Assembly: GCA_002453315.1 (NCBI GenBank)
Contig: DKGO01000234.1
Span: 1-52,698 of the forward strand
From: Caryophanales bacterium UBA6768
GTDB taxonomy: Bacteria; Bacillota; Bacilli; Bacillales_D; Amphibacillaceae
DNA: 52,698 nucleotides
Direction: 5' to 3'
Shown here: positions 27,013 to 36,401 of the stretch, one piece after another
Layout: each line of letters starts with the position of its first letter
How positions within the stretch are numbered: the stretch's first letter is position 1
Notes under the pieces: generated by a model
Database searches by the model: none
Seen by the model: the letters and a program-made list of their open reading frames with translations, nothing else
Told to the model about the DNA's origin: nothing
Made by a program: the position numbers and the translations under genes

Positions 27013-28362
27013 CTAAAAATTGATAAACCTTGTTATAAAAAATCCATCTGAATTCATTGATTGTGGAAAAATTTGCATGCCATATTCTGTTATAGTGACA
27101 CCCGGTAATGACCAATCCTTTACTTCTTTTAGAAAATGTTCATCAACACGTAATGTCGATTGTTTTTGTAAAAACAACTTAACGACCTCTTCATTTTCTA
27201 GTTTTTCTACAGTACATGTGCTGTAAATTAATTTACCTGTTTTCTTTAATAATGGTGTGACATGAAATAGGATGTCTAATTGAATTTGTTGTAGATTTTT
27301 AAAATCTGTTAAAGATTTTTCATATTTTATTTCAGGCTTTGATCGTATCACACCTAAACCTGAACAAGGGGCATCTACTAAAATTCGGTCAAAAGTATGC
27401 TCAGCATAAACTTCTTGTAGCTTTCTAGCATCCTGTTGACTGACATTTAAATTAGTAATCCCTAACCTTTTGGCATTATTATTAATTAATTTTAATTTAT
27501 TCTTATGTAAATCGTGGGCAAATATTGAACCTTCATTGTCCATCTGTTCCCCGATATAAGTAGCCTTACCTCCCGGTGCACTACACGTATCAAGTACTTT
27601 CATTGCTGGTTTAACGTCTAATAATTGTGCAACAAGCATCGAACTTAAATCTTGAATCGTCACATAGCCATCTTCTACTAATTTAGTTTTCAACACATTT
27701 CCTTCGGTAATGATTATACCATGTTTTAACAATTGATAAGGACTTTTCCATTCAATTTTTTCTTCATTTAACATTTTTGTTACTTCTTTTACCGTCGTTT
27801 TTAATGTGTTAACGCGAATGTTAATTGGCTTTACTGTGACATTCGTCTCACACATTGCTTTTGTTTTGTCATATCCATAATGTTGAGCCCAACGTTCAAC
27901 CAACCACTCAGGATGACTCGTTTTAATAGACAAATATTTAATTGGATCCTTTATTTCCTCAATATTTGGAAATCCATCCCTTATCATTGATCTTAATATG
28001 CCATTAACAAAAGAACTGACACCTTTGTGCCCTTTTTCTTTTGCAATGGTTACCGCTTCATTAACGGCTGCATATGGAGGGATCCTTGTTAAATAATATA
28101 GCTGATATACTGACATTCTTAGTAACACGTTCACCCCATCATCAAGTTTTTTCTTTGAATGAATGAATGATGAAATAAAGTAATCTAACGTTATTTGTCT
28201 TTCTAACGTACCATACACTAATTCTGTCAGTAATTTTTCATCCACTAGTTTTAATTTTTCCTTTTTAAGGGCTTCGGTAATGAGTAAATGACTGAAACTT
28301 CTTGACTTTTCAACTCTCAACAATAATTGATGGGCAATTTTTCTTACGTTCGAATTTGTCAA
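27013..28362 (-). CDS. rsmB: 16S rRNA (cytosine967-C5)-methyltransferase RsmB
   Basis: Methylates C967 of 16S rRNA. The N-terminal NusB-like RNA-binding domain (~1-140) is followed by a Rossmann methyltransferase domain with the SAM motif LDTCSAPGGKATYI. The two catalytic cysteines lie in VDAPCSGLGV and YSTCTVEKLENEEVV. 449 residues, normal for the family. It follows fmt by 5 nt and is followed by prpC. Confidence 0.97.
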   Translation of the reverse strand: MTNSNVRKIAHQLLLRVEKSRSFSHLLITEALKKEKLKLVDEKLLTELVYGTLERQITLDYFISSFIHSKKKLDDGVNVLLRMSVYQLYYLTRIPPYAAVNEAVTIAKEKGHKGVSSFVNGILRSMIRDGFPNIEEIKDPIKYLSIKTSHPEWLVERWAQHYGYDKTKAMCETNVTVKPINIRVNTLKTTVKEVTKMLNEEKIEWKSPYQLLKHGIIITEGNVLKTKLVEDGYVTIQDLSSMLVAQLLDVKPAMKVLDTCSAPGGKATYIGEQMDNEGSIFAHDLHKNKLKLINNNAKRLGITNLNVSQQDARKLQEVYAEHTFDRILVDAPCSGLGVIRSKPEIKYEKSLTDFKNLQQIQLDILFHVTPLLKKTGKLIYSTCTVEKLENEEVVKLFLQKQSTLRVDEHFLKEVKDWSLPGVTITEYGMQIFPQSMNSDGFFITRFINF

Positions 28363-28367
28363 TTAAT

Positions 28368-29309
28368 TCACTCCAAAATTTGGCCAACTTCCCATGCTTG
28401 GGGATTACCTAATAAATAATCTTTCACCGACATCTTCTTTTTTCCGGCAACCTGAATTGTTTCAATTTTAACTGCACAATGGTCTCCACAAGCAATGACT
28501 AAATATTGATTATCCTCAATAGCGACAATCGTCCCGGGCTTGCTTTTGGAATATGTTTCTTCGGTTAATGTTGCCGACCATATTTTAGTTACTGTACCAT
28601 TATCCATTGTATAGGCGCCTGGCCATGGATGTAATCCGCGAATTTGATTGTACACTTCTAAATACGATTGAGACCAGTCAATTTTTTCATCTTCCCTAGT
28701 GATATTATAAGCAAATGTTGCCTTTGATTCATCTTGTGGTATTTGCTTATTGGTACGATTAAATATATCCGGTAAAGTTTCGATTAATAAATTCGCACCT
28801 AATTCAGCTAATTTGTCGTGTAAAATTCCTACATCATCTGACATGGTAATCGGTATTTTCTTTTGCGAAATCATGTCACCCGCATCGAGCCTATCTACCA
28901 TATACATAATCGTAATACCAGTCTCTTTTTTTCCTTGTATAATGGCATGATGAATCGGTGCCCCACCCCGTAATTCAGGCAATAAGGATGCATGGACGTT
29001 AATACTACCAAACTTAGGATTTTCTAACAATTCAGTAGGCAATATTTGACCATATGCGGCTGTCACAATTATATCAGCATTCATTTCAAGCAATAATTCG
29101 TATTCCTCTTGTAACCTTTTCGGTTGGAAAATAGGTAATTGATGTTCTAAAGCCAATTTTTTAACAGGTGAAGGTGTCAAAAGCTTTTTTCTCCCTTTTG
29201 GTCGGTCTGGTTGTGTAACGACACATACAACTTCATAACTGTTAGCTATAATTGCCTCTAGAATCGAAACAGCGAATATTGGTGTACCCATAAAAATTAC
29301 TTTTTTCAT
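28368..29309 (-). CDS. fmt: Methionyl-tRNA formyltransferase
   Basis: Formylates initiator Met-tRNA. The N-terminal catalytic domain has VIFMGTPIFAVSIL, VTQPDRPKGRKK, and NVHASLLPELRGGAPIHHAII with the catalytic His, followed by GITIMYMVDRLDAGD. The C-terminal OB-like domain contains IRGLHPWPGAYT. About 313 residues. ATG at 29309 is 6 nt behind AAAGGA and preferred to the ATG at 29312. Peptide deformylase (def), normally between priA and fmt, is missing here, so that partner must be encoded elsewhere. Confidence 0.98.
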   Translation of the reverse strand: MKKVIFMGTPIFAVSILEAIIANSYEVVCVVTQPDRPKGRKKLLTPSPVKKLALEHQLPIFQPKRLQEEYELLLEMNADIIVTAAYGQILPTELLENPKFGSINVHASLLPELRGGAPIHHAIIQGKKETGITIMYMVDRLDAGDMISQKKIPITMSDDVGILHDKLAELGANLLIETLPDIFNRTNKQIPQDESKATFAYNITREDEKIDWSQSYLEVYNQIRGLHPWPGAYTMDNGTVTKIWSATLTEETYSKSKPGTIVAIEDNQYLVIACGDHCAVKIETIQVAGKKKMSVKDYLLGNPQAWEVGQILE

Positions 29310-29346
29310 CATAAGTCCTTTCTATCTACCATGGAGGTTGAAATTT

Positions 29347-31746
29347 TTACATAAAATGATTTGGATTAAAATCAATTAAAATTTGCGTGTTTTTTCTTAT
29401 TTCATCAGTAAAATACTTTAAAATTTGTTGCATGTATTGTGATAAATTCGGTTCATATTTATATTTAACTATTAATTGATACCGATAACGATTTTTTATT
29501 CGAGTAATTGGTGATGGTGTTGGTCCTAAAATAAACGATTTTTCATTTAGTTTTTGTTGTAACATATGGCTAATTTTAAAAATTACTTCATTTACCTTTC
29601 CTTCGTTTTCATCCGTCACCGTAATTAGTAACATAAAAACATATGGTGAATACATAAACCTCTTTCTTAATTGCATTTCATGTAAATAAAATTGATCATA
29701 ATTATATTGGCTTGCTAATTCAATACTATAGTGTTCAGGTGTGTATGTTTGAACGATGACTTCTCCCTCTAATTCATGTCGACCAGCACGACCACTTACT
29801 TGTGTTAATAATTGAAACGTTTTTTCCGATGAGCGAAAATCCGGCAAGTGTAACATTGAATCAGCGGCTAACACCCCCACTAGTGTAACATTTTCAAAGT
29901 CTAGTCCTTTCGCAATCATTTGTGTTCCTAATAAAATATCCGCTTCAAAATTAGAAAACTTTTGCAGTAGTCGTTCATGGGATCCTTTACGTCTTGTTGT
30001 ATCAACATCCATACGAATGACCCTAGCTTCCGGAATTATTTTTGTTAATGATTCTTCAACCTTTTCCGTCCCGGTCCCAAAAAATCGAATATGACTACTC
30101 TGACAATTGGAACAAATCGACGGCATTGGTTGTTCATGTGAACAATAATGGCATTTCAATTGATAATTCCGCTTATGGTATGTTAGTGATATGTCACAAT
30201 GTGGACATTCCTCTACATGCCCACAATCACGGCAAAGGGCAAAGTTAGAATAACCTCTACGATTTAATAACAAAACGATTTGTTCCTTTTTTTGTATCCG
30301 AGATCTTATTCCTTCCATTAGACTTTTTGAAAACATTGTACGATTTCCACTATGTAATTCTTCCCTCATGTCAATTATTTTAACGAAAGGCATCGGCTTC
30401 TTATTTGTACGTTCGGTTAATGTTAATAAATGATACACACCTTTTTTACCTCTAGCAAAGGATTCTAATGTAGGTGTGGCACTTCCTAGAATGACGGGAC
30501 ATTGGTGCCATTCACCCCGCTTAATAGCGACATTCCTAGCATGGTACCTTGGTGTTTCTTCCTGTTTATAGGTTGCTTCATGTTCCTCATCAATAATAAT
30601 AATACCGATATTTTCAAATGGGGCAAAAACTGCCGATCTCGCACCAACAACTACCTTCACTTCTTTCCGTTGTACCTTTAACCATTCATCATAACGTTCT
30701 CCAACAGATAAGGCACTATGCATGACAGCTACATGTGATCCAAAACGTCCTTTAAACCTTCTCACCATTTGTGGTGTCAATGAGATTTCTGGGACGAGTA
30801 CGATTGCTTCTTTCCCTTTTTCTATGACTTTTTCAATGGCTTGTAAATAAATTTCTGTCTTTCCACTTCCTGTAACACCATAAAGTAAAAAGGTTTTATG
30901 TTCTTGACGATTCAATGCTTCATTGATTGGTTGTAGTGCATTGGCTTGCTCTTCCGTTAACCTAAAGTTTTCTGTTTTTGAAAAACTTTGTTCATATGGT
31001 TCACGATAGACTTCTACCTTTTCAATTTTGAGTAGCCCTTTTTCAATTAACGATTTTAAGTTGCCTTTGTTAATCTGAATCATATCACAAAGTTTGTTTT
31101 CATTGATTTTTTTCGGATTAGCGATAAAAAATTCAACAATTTTCCGTTGTTGATGTGCATGACTAGGTAAAGTGCTATTTAGTTTTATAAAGGACTCTTT
31201 GCCTGCTGGGATGATCCAATTTTCATATTTTTTCGTAATTTGAGATTTAACAATATATTTTAATTGTAAATTTCCAGCCTCTAATTCATGTTTTAATTCA
31301 CTTACATTTTTTAATTGTTTCACTAATTCATCATAGTTTACGGCTTGTTGATCTTTAAAAATTGTAGCCAATTGACCTTGTAATGATTTTCCCTCTACAC
31401 GAACAATTTCCTTATCATATTTAGATTTCAACACTTGTGGCAACATAGCTTGAAATGTGATGATGTATAATGAGAGTATTTCATTCGCTAACCACATTCC
31501 GAGATTTAGTAATTCCTTCGTTAAAACGGGAGTAACATCTAAAATATTAATGATTTCCTTTAAATTTTCAAAGGGGGAATGATCTGTCAATTCAAGAACG
31601 AAGCCCGTTATTTTCCGGTTCCCAAATGGAATAGTAACACGCATTCCAGGTTGTACCGTTTCGATGAGTGAAGTAGGTATTTTATAATCAAACGTTTGGT
31701 TGACGACACTGGCTGGTACATCAACAATGACTTTGGCAATATTCAC
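29347..31746 (-). CDS. priA: Primosomal protein N' (PriA helicase)
   Basis: Replication restart helicase that recognises forks and loads the replisome. The N-terminal DNA-binding domain begins AKVIVDVPASVVNQTFDY. The helicase core has GVTGSGKTEIY, DEEHEATYK, SATPTLESFA and VSGRAGRHE. The zinc-binding insert has paired cysteines in CRDCGHVEECPHC and CHYCSHEQPMPSICSNC. 799 residues, normal. The GTG start overlaps the coaBC stop (GTGA) and lies behind AAGGATGAAGC, so it is translationally coupled. A membrane or other fusion is not seen. Confidence 0.98.
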   Translation of the reverse strand: MNIAKVIVDVPASVVNQTFDYKIPTSLIETVQPGMRVTIPFGNRKITGFVLELTDHSPFENLKEIINILDVTPVLTKELLNLGMWLANEILSLYIITFQAMLPQVLKSKYDKEIVRVEGKSLQGQLATIFKDQQAVNYDELVKQLKNVSELKHELEAGNLQLKYIVKSQITKKYENWIIPAGKESFIKLNSTLPSHAHQQRKIVEFFIANPKKINENKLCDMIQINKGNLKSLIEKGLLKIEKVEVYREPYEQSFSKTENFRLTEEQANALQPINEALNRQEHKTFLLYGVTGSGKTEIYLQAIEKVIEKGKEAIVLVPEISLTPQMVRRFKGRFGSHVAVMHSALSVGERYDEWLKVQRKEVKVVVGARSAVFAPFENIGIIIIDEEHEATYKQEETPRYHARNVAIKRGEWHQCPVILGSATPTLESFARGKKGVYHLLTLTERTNKKPMPFVKIIDMREELHSGNRTMFSKSLMEGIRSRIQKKEQIVLLLNRRGYSNFALCRDCGHVEECPHCDISLTYHKRNYQLKCHYCSHEQPMPSICSNCQSSHIRFFGTGTEKVEESLTKIIPEARVIRMDVDTTRRKGSHERLLQKFSNFEADILLGTQMIAKGLDFENVTLVGVLAADSMLHLPDFRSSEKTFQLLTQVSGRAGRHELEGEVIVQTYTPEHYSIELASQYNYDQFYLHEMQLRKRFMYSPYVFMLLITVTDENEGKVNEVIFKISHMLQQKLNEKSFILGPTPSPITRIKNRYRYQLIVKYKYEPNLSQYMQQILKYFTDEIRKNTQILIDFNPNHFM

Positions 31747-32951
31747 TTAGCTTCATCCTTTAATTGCTGAATGATTAACTGTAAAATTTGTTTCGCTACC
31801 TCATCTTTTTGGGCCAAAGGTAATTCATATTGATCACCATTTTTTGTAATATAGGTTCCTTTATTAGTTTGCAAACCAAACCCTGCTCCTTCTTCGTTAA
31901 TATCATTAACGACGATAGCATCCAAATTTTTCTTCTTTATTTTCCCTTTAGCATAATGTATTGGGTCTGATGTTTCAGCTGCAAAGCCTACAATAAATTG
32001 TTCTGTTTTTCGTTGCCCTAGATGTTGTAAAATATCTTTCGTCCTTTCCATTTCTATCACTAAATCCCCGGGTTGTTTTTTAACCTTTTCAGGGAAATGT
32101 TGTTTTGGACGATAATCAGCAACAGCGGCAGCTTTAATAACAATATTTGCTTGGGGGAAATGCTTGATCATCTGCTCATACATTTCCTCGGCAGAAGTAA
32201 CATCAATTCGTTGAATATTAGGATGGTTGGCATCTATGGAAACAGGCCCTGTTACTAATATCACTTCAGCCCCATATTGTGCCGCCCTTTCAGCTAGTTT
32301 AAAACCCATTGTTCCTGTTGAACGGTTGGAGAAAAAACGAACAGGATCAATCACCTCTCTAGTTGGTCCCGCTGAGATAAGTAGTTTTTTCCCAAATAAT
32401 AATTTGTTTGATTTTTGATGATTGTTAATGACTTGTATTATCGTTGCCGGTTCCTCTAATCGACCTTTACCAACATAACCACATGCTAAATAACCTTCAC
32501 CTGGCTCGATAAAGTGATAACCCCAATCTGCTAGTTGTTGCATGTTTTTCTTAACTGCTGGATGTTGATACATGTGAACGTTCATTGCTGGTGCGATGTA
32601 TATGGGTGCCTCGGTGGCAAGTAATGTTGTTGTAACCATATCATCTCCGATACCTAGAGTTATTTTGCTAATCGTATTTGCTGTCGCTGGAGCGATAATA
32701 ACTAAGTTCGCCCAATCAGCTAAATCAATATGAGCAATAACTCTGGAATCTTTTTCATCAAAAGTATCGGTAAAAACATCGTTTCTCGATAACGCTTGAA
32801 ATGTTAATGGCGAAACAAATTTCATCGCTGATTCTGACATGATCACTTTAACATTGGCACCTTGTTGCGTTAACTTACTCACTAAATCACAGGCTTTATA
32901 TGCAGCTATCCCTCCTGTGACACAAACTAACACATTTTGTTGATCTAACAT
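31743..32951 (-). CDS. coaBC: Bifunctional phosphopantothenoylcysteine decarboxylase / phosphopantothenate-cysteine ligase CoaBC
   Basis: Carries out two successive steps of coenzyme A synthesis. The N-terminal flavoprotein decarboxylase domain (~1-185) starts VLVCVTGGIAAYKACDLV and has PAMNVHMYQHPAVK and the active-site segment YLACGYVGKGRLEEP. The C-terminal ligase domain (~190-402) has ISAGPTREVIDPVRFFSNRS and MGFKLAERAA, KAAAVADYRP and VNDINEEGAGFG. 402 residues. It overlaps priA by 4 nt and follows rpoZ. CoA supply fits with the nearby acyl-carrier pathway only loosely. Confidence 0.98.
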   Translation of the reverse strand: MLDQQNVLVCVTGGIAAYKACDLVSKLTQQGANVKVIMSESAMKFVSPLTFQALSRNDVFTDTFDEKDSRVIAHIDLADWANLVIIAPATANTISKITLGIGDDMVTTTLLATEAPIYIAPAMNVHMYQHPAVKKNMQQLADWGYHFIEPGEGYLACGYVGKGRLEEPATIIQVINNHQKSNKLLFGKKLLISAGPTREVIDPVRFFSNRSTGTMGFKLAERAAQYGAEVILVTGPVSIDANHPNIQRIDVTSAEEMYEQMIKHFPQANIVIKAAAVADYRPKQHFPEKVKKQPGDLVIEMERTKDILQHLGQRKTEQFIVGFAAETSDPIHYAKGKIKKKNLDAIVVNDINEEGAGFGLQTNKGTYITKNGDQYELPLAQKDEVAKQILQLIIQQLKDEAK

Positions 32952-33027
32952 CGTTCACACCCCGTTTGCATTTCCTTAATTAATTGGTAAAAACCCTTGC
33001 TACGTAGAAGTGGGCAAGGGTCGTTTA

Positions 33028-33222
33028 CTAATTTTCTTTTACATATAATTTATCATGATATATTTCCTCTAGTGCCATACCGACGAATTTTAATGATTTC
33101 GGATTTTCAATTAACAACTTTTCCTCGTCCTTTAATTGACGGGCCCTTTGTGCGGAAATTGTTACTAACGTATATTTAGAATTTATTTTTTCTTGTAACT
33201 CATCAATCGATGGTTCTAACAT
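33028..33222 (-). CDS. rpoZ: RNA polymerase omega subunit
   Basis: Assists assembly of the RNA polymerase beta' subunit. The 64-residue protein begins [20 protein letters not shown], as in Bacillus, with SAQRARQL and the [10 protein letters not shown] segment. ATG 33222 was chosen because GGAGG lies 9 nt upstream; an upstream in-frame ATG at 33231 touches that site. The start lies inside gmk, with a 20-nt overlap. Confidence 0.96.
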   Translation of the reverse strand: MLEPSIDELQEKINSKYTLVTISAQRARQLKDEEKLLIENPKSLKFVGMALEEIYHDKLYVKEN

Positions 33223-33838
33223 AATGATCATCCTCCAAAATTTTTTTATATTGCTCTTCGATGCGTACCCGGTTTAAATGTTCACTCGTAATGATTGCTT
33301 TAATTTTTGAGACTGCAACATCAACATCATCATTGACAACGACATAATCATAGGCACTCATCATATCAATTTCCTTTTTCGCTTCCTTTAATCGATTAAT
33401 TACAAGAGCCTCTGTTTCAGTTCCGCGGTTAACAATTCTTGTTTTTAATTCTTCCAAGCTTGGCGGAAATAAAAAAATAAAGACGCCTTCTGGAAAATTT
33501 TCTTTCACCTGAAGGGCTCCTTGAACTTCAATTTCTAAAAAGACATCATTACCTTTTTCGAGCTGTTCCTCTACATAGGCCTTCGGTGTCCCATAATAAT
33601 TGTTGACATATTGAGCATATTCTAAAAGTTCTCCCTGTTTAATCATTTGTTCAAACTCGGAAGTTGATTTAAAAAAATAATCGACACCATCAATTTCATT
33701 TGGCCGTTTATGTCGCGTTGTCGCTGAAACCGAATATTTTAACTCTGTATCTAATTCAAACAGACGCTTTCTGACGGTTCCTTTACCAACCCCAGATGGG
33801 CCAGATAATATAAATAAAATACCTTTTTGCTCGAACAA
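33203..33838 (-). CDS. gmk: Guanylate kinase
   Basis: Phosphorylates GMP to GDP. P-loop [10 protein letters not shown] near residues 13-22, then [29 protein letters not shown], and [12 protein letters not shown]. 211 residues, normal. It appears to start with TTG (33838), giving [15 protein letters not shown]. It follows remA in the conserved yloC-remA-gmk-rpoZ-coaBC-priA order and overlaps rpoZ by 20 nt. Confidence 0.97.
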   Translation of the reverse strand: MFEQKGILFILSGPSGVGKGTVRKRLFELDTELKYSVSATTRHKRPNEIDGVDYFFKSTSEFEQMIKQGELLEYAQYVNNYYGTPKAYVEEQLEKGNDVFLEIEVQGALQVKENFPEGVFIFLFPPSLEELKTRIVNRGTETEALVINRLKEAKKEIDMMSAYDYVVVNDDVDVAVSKIKAIITSEHLNRVRIEEQYKKILEDDHYVRTID

Positions 33839-33853
33839 CGTCTTGTCATCCTC

Positions 33854-34114
33854 TCATTCATCAGTCATATCTTCTTGATTGCTAACCCTTTGTCCAACTG
33901 TTTCAGGTTGAACAGCAGACAATATTACATAAGAACTATCGGTAATAATGACAGCCCTTGTTCTTCGACCATAAGTTGCATCAATTAAGTGATTATTTTC
34001 ACGGGCAACTTGTATAATTCTTTTAATCGGTGCCGATTCCGGGGATACAATCGAAATAATTCGATTAGCCGAAACGACATTACCGAAGCCTATATTTATG
34101 AGCTGTAAGGCCAA
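33854..34114 (-). CDS. remA: Extracellular matrix regulator RemA
   Basis: Small DNA-binding protein that in B. subtilis activates biofilm matrix and osmoprotection genes. The 86-residue sequence contains [45 protein letters not shown] and [14 protein letters not shown], nearly the B. subtilis protein. The start is TTG (34114), 6 nt behind GGAGGG. It follows yloC by 38 nt and precedes gmk. The targets in this organism are unknown. Confidence 0.96.
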   Translation of the reverse strand: MALQLINIGFGNVVSANRIISIVSPESAPIKRIIQVARENNHLIDATYGRRTRAVIITDSSYVILSAVQPETVGQRVSNQEDMTDE

Positions 34115-34152
34115 TGATAACCCTCCAAATAGTTAAATTTACAAAAAATGAT

Positions 34153-35034
34153 TTACTCAATATTTTGTACTTGTTCTTTTACCTTTTCGATATGACTTTT
34201 AAGCTGTACTACATTTTTGCTAGTTTCTGAATCTATTGATTTTGCTCCAACTGTATTTACTTCTCTATGCATTTCTTGCACAATAAAGTCTAATTTTCTG
34301 CCAATGGCGTTTTGGCTTCCTAATACTGATTTAAAATGATCAATATGACTGTATAATCGGGTTATTTCTTCAGATATATCTCCTTTTTCCGATAAAAGAG
34401 CGATTTCGTGAAGTAAGAGAACTTGATCAGTTGTTACAGCATCACCAATATGTTGTTCAATTCTTTGTTGTATCCTTTGGCGATATGCTGAATGAATATT
34501 TGGCTGGTTTACCTTAATTTGATCGACAATCCGGGCAATTTCGTTTATGTACTCGTTCATCTCTTTTTGTAAATGATCGCCCTCTTTTTTACGACTTGTC
34601 TGAACTGCTTGACAAGCATTTCCTAAACAATTAAAAATTGATTGTTTTATTTGATCCGAAAAACTACCATGATCAAGTGTACTAAATAAACCATCAAATG
34701 TCGGAATGATTGACATTGGAATATGACCCTCTATTTGATACCGTTCTTTTATTTTTGATAGATTATTCATATACTGATCAAGTAAATTCCAATCAATGTG
34801 AAGTAACCTATTATCTATCTGATCACCAACAATAGTCATAAAAACCTCTATCCTGCCACGGTGAAAGTGTTGTTGAATATGACTTTTAAAATCTTGCTCT
34901 AAACTTATTAGGGAACGAGGATATTTCAATACGATATCTAAAAAACGATTGTTCACCGTTTTAATTTCAACATTAATTGTTAAATTTTCTAACTGTATTG
35001 TATCTTTTCCATAACCAGTCATACTCATAACCAT
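34153..35034 (-). CDS. yloC: YicC/YloC family endoribonuclease-like protein
   Basis: Member of the YicC family; YicC-type proteins are linked to RNA turnover and some have been reported to cleave RNA. The N-terminus MSMTGYGKDTIQ and VEIKTVNNRFLDI, and the C-terminal KLDFIVQEMHREVNTVGAKS (DUF1732 region), are diagnostic. About 293 residues with the ATG at 35034, which lies 8 nt behind GGAG; ATG 35028 is an alternative and GTG 35043 overlaps the site. First gene of the long unit through rpe; a TATAAT at 35062-35057 on the minus strand is a likely -10 element. Confidence 0.93.
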   Translation of the reverse strand: MVMSMTGYGKDTIQLENLTINVEIKTVNNRFLDIVLKYPRSLISLEQDFKSHIQQHFHRGRIEVFMTIVGDQIDNRLLHIDWNLLDQYMNNLSKIKERYQIEGHIPMSIIPTFDGLFSTLDHGSFSDQIKQSIFNCLGNACQAVQTSRKKEGDHLQKEMNEYINEIARIVDQIKVNQPNIHSAYRQRIQQRIEQHIGDAVTTDQVLLLHEIALLSEKGDISEEITRLYSHIDHFKSVLGSQNAIGRKLDFIVQEMHREVNTVGAKSIDSETSKNVVQLKSHIEKVKEQVQNIE

Positions 35035-35043
35035 AATGATCAC

Positions 35044-35401
35044 TCCACTTCGTTCTATTATACATTTAAGCGACGCATTTCTCTAATAATATGATAAGGT
35101 GAAATGGATATTTCCGACTATTTTTCTAAGCAATTGATAGCTGAACAAATCTGACGTTTACATTCTCCCTATAAAAATTTACATTGGTCAGTTTTTTTGG
35201 CTCGTATATTTAACAAAAAAAGTACATCAACGTTTGACAGGCTCTGTTCAAATTATAGATGGAAATGTACATTAGGTTACACCGTATTTTGCGGTACTTT
35301 TGGTTTAAAAAAAATAAACCTGCCCAAATGGAACTGAGTCATATAAAAAGATTACTAATTCTATTTTACTTCCATCATATTTTTCCGAAAAGTAAATAAT
35401 T
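35044..35401. other. Intergenic stretch upstream of yloC, no gene seen
   Basis: About 360 nt of AT-rich sequence. Next to yloC it holds the probable -10 hexamer TATAAT (35062-35057, minus strand). A short self-complementary segment GGTTTAAAAAAAATAAACC occurs near 35309-35327. Some of this may be the vanished left part of the transposon whose remnant follows, but I cannot align it to anything. Confidence 0.5.
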
Positions 35402-35974
35402 AAAAACATAATTAAGAAACATTTACTGAAAGGGTTAGATGAGCAATTATCACTTCCCCATTTGCGTTATCAAACAATGGATGATGGTTATGACTATGAA
35501 GCCATTTATAAACAAGTATATCGAATGGGTCAACAATCAGTTATTGCCTACAACAAACGTAACGAGCCGGAATCTATTGGATTTGATGAACATTTTGCAC
35601 CCACTTGTTTTAGGGAACATTCTTATCGCTACATAGTTATGAACCAAGTATGAAACTTTAAAATACACAAGACCTAAAGAATGCATTGACTGTCCTCTAG
35701 CTAATGAAGGCATCTGTCGGAAAGTATTTAAAATAAAAATTACCAAAGACTTAGGAAAATACACTGCACCAGCAAGGGGTTCTAAGGCTTGGAAAAAAAT
35801 TTACAATCAACGTACTGCAGTTGAAAGAGTCAATGCCTATTTAAAAGAATTTTTTCAATTAAATAATGTTCGTTATCGAACCGGGAAGAGGGCTAGGATA
35901 CATTTTGATATCGTCACACTTATTTATAATGCTTCAAAATTAGCAGTGACTATATAAATAATGCATTACAGAAT
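35402..35974 (+). pseudogene. Decayed IS4-superfamily transposase (copy 2)
   Basis: The first half reads in one frame from about 35402 (LLKGLDEQLSLPHLRYQTMDD, then IYKQVYRMGQQSVIAYNK) to a stop at 35653. The rest continues in another frame from about 35649 (YETLKYTRPKECIDCPLANEG) through YTAPARGSKAWKKIYNQRT to LIYNASKLAVTI. Small deletions around 35635-35650 explain the shift. YNQRTAVERVNAYLK keeps the Y-(2)-R-(3)-E-(6)-K box with the catalytic Glu. The N-terminal third with the first Asp residues is missing, so it is dead. Copy 1 at 15.5 kb is the same family in opposite orientation. Confidence 0.88.
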
Positions 35975-36007
35975 CAGAAGCAAGTTGCTTAAAATGTTAG
36001 AATAAAG

Positions 36008-36209
36008 TCTGTGTGGACACTGGCTTCACGTAGACTCCTGTGGGAAAACAACATGGGAACGTAGACTAAAATCGCCACGTCCTGTGGCAACGTCTACGCT
36101 AGTACATCCTGTACGTCGGAAAATCCACTTCAAGAGTTTGCCCTAGCAAACTTTTGAAGTTAGTGTAGGCGTTGCCCACGGAAAGCGAAGTGAAGCCGGT
36201 AAACACAGA
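36008..36209. repeat. 202-bp highly palindromic intergenic element
   Basis: The ends are inverted repeats: TCTGTGT and GGCTTCAC on the left (36008-36014, 36022-36029) mirror GTGAAGCC and ACACAGA on the right (36190-36197, 36203-36209). Inside are nested hairpins: CGTAGAC/GTCTACG (36060-36066, 36092-36098) enclosing GCCAC/GTGGC, then GTAC/GTAC (36102-36114), and a 15-bp stem with one G-U pair and loop CCTA (36127-36160). It is GC-richer than its surroundings and has no open frame. It resembles dispersed palindromic repeats seen in many Bacillaceae genomes, and I infer a non-autonomous mobile or RNA-structured element. Confidence 0.8.
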
Positions 36210-36401
36210 AAACAATAATTTTTAAATTTACATTTAGAAATTCTGTTAAACTGTAACTTTTTAAAAAGAGTAATGATGAGATTGATTCAATTAAGAAACA
36301 TTGAAGCAGATTTGGACCCATAATAATACGACTTTACATAACTATTTATCATTCAATCCTCGAAAACCTCTCATTATTAAAAACCAATAAACCGGTTATA
36401 A

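Noticed and set aside
35537..35764. A 75-codon minus-strand frame across the transposase remnant
   Set aside because: The plus strand carries recognisable transposase sequence over the same stretch, so this is an antisense artefact.
35402..36209. A novel defence or mobile system in the gap between yloC and yloB
   Set aside because: Only a broken transposase and a palindromic repeat are present; no nuclease, toxin, reverse transcriptase or integrase frame can be read.
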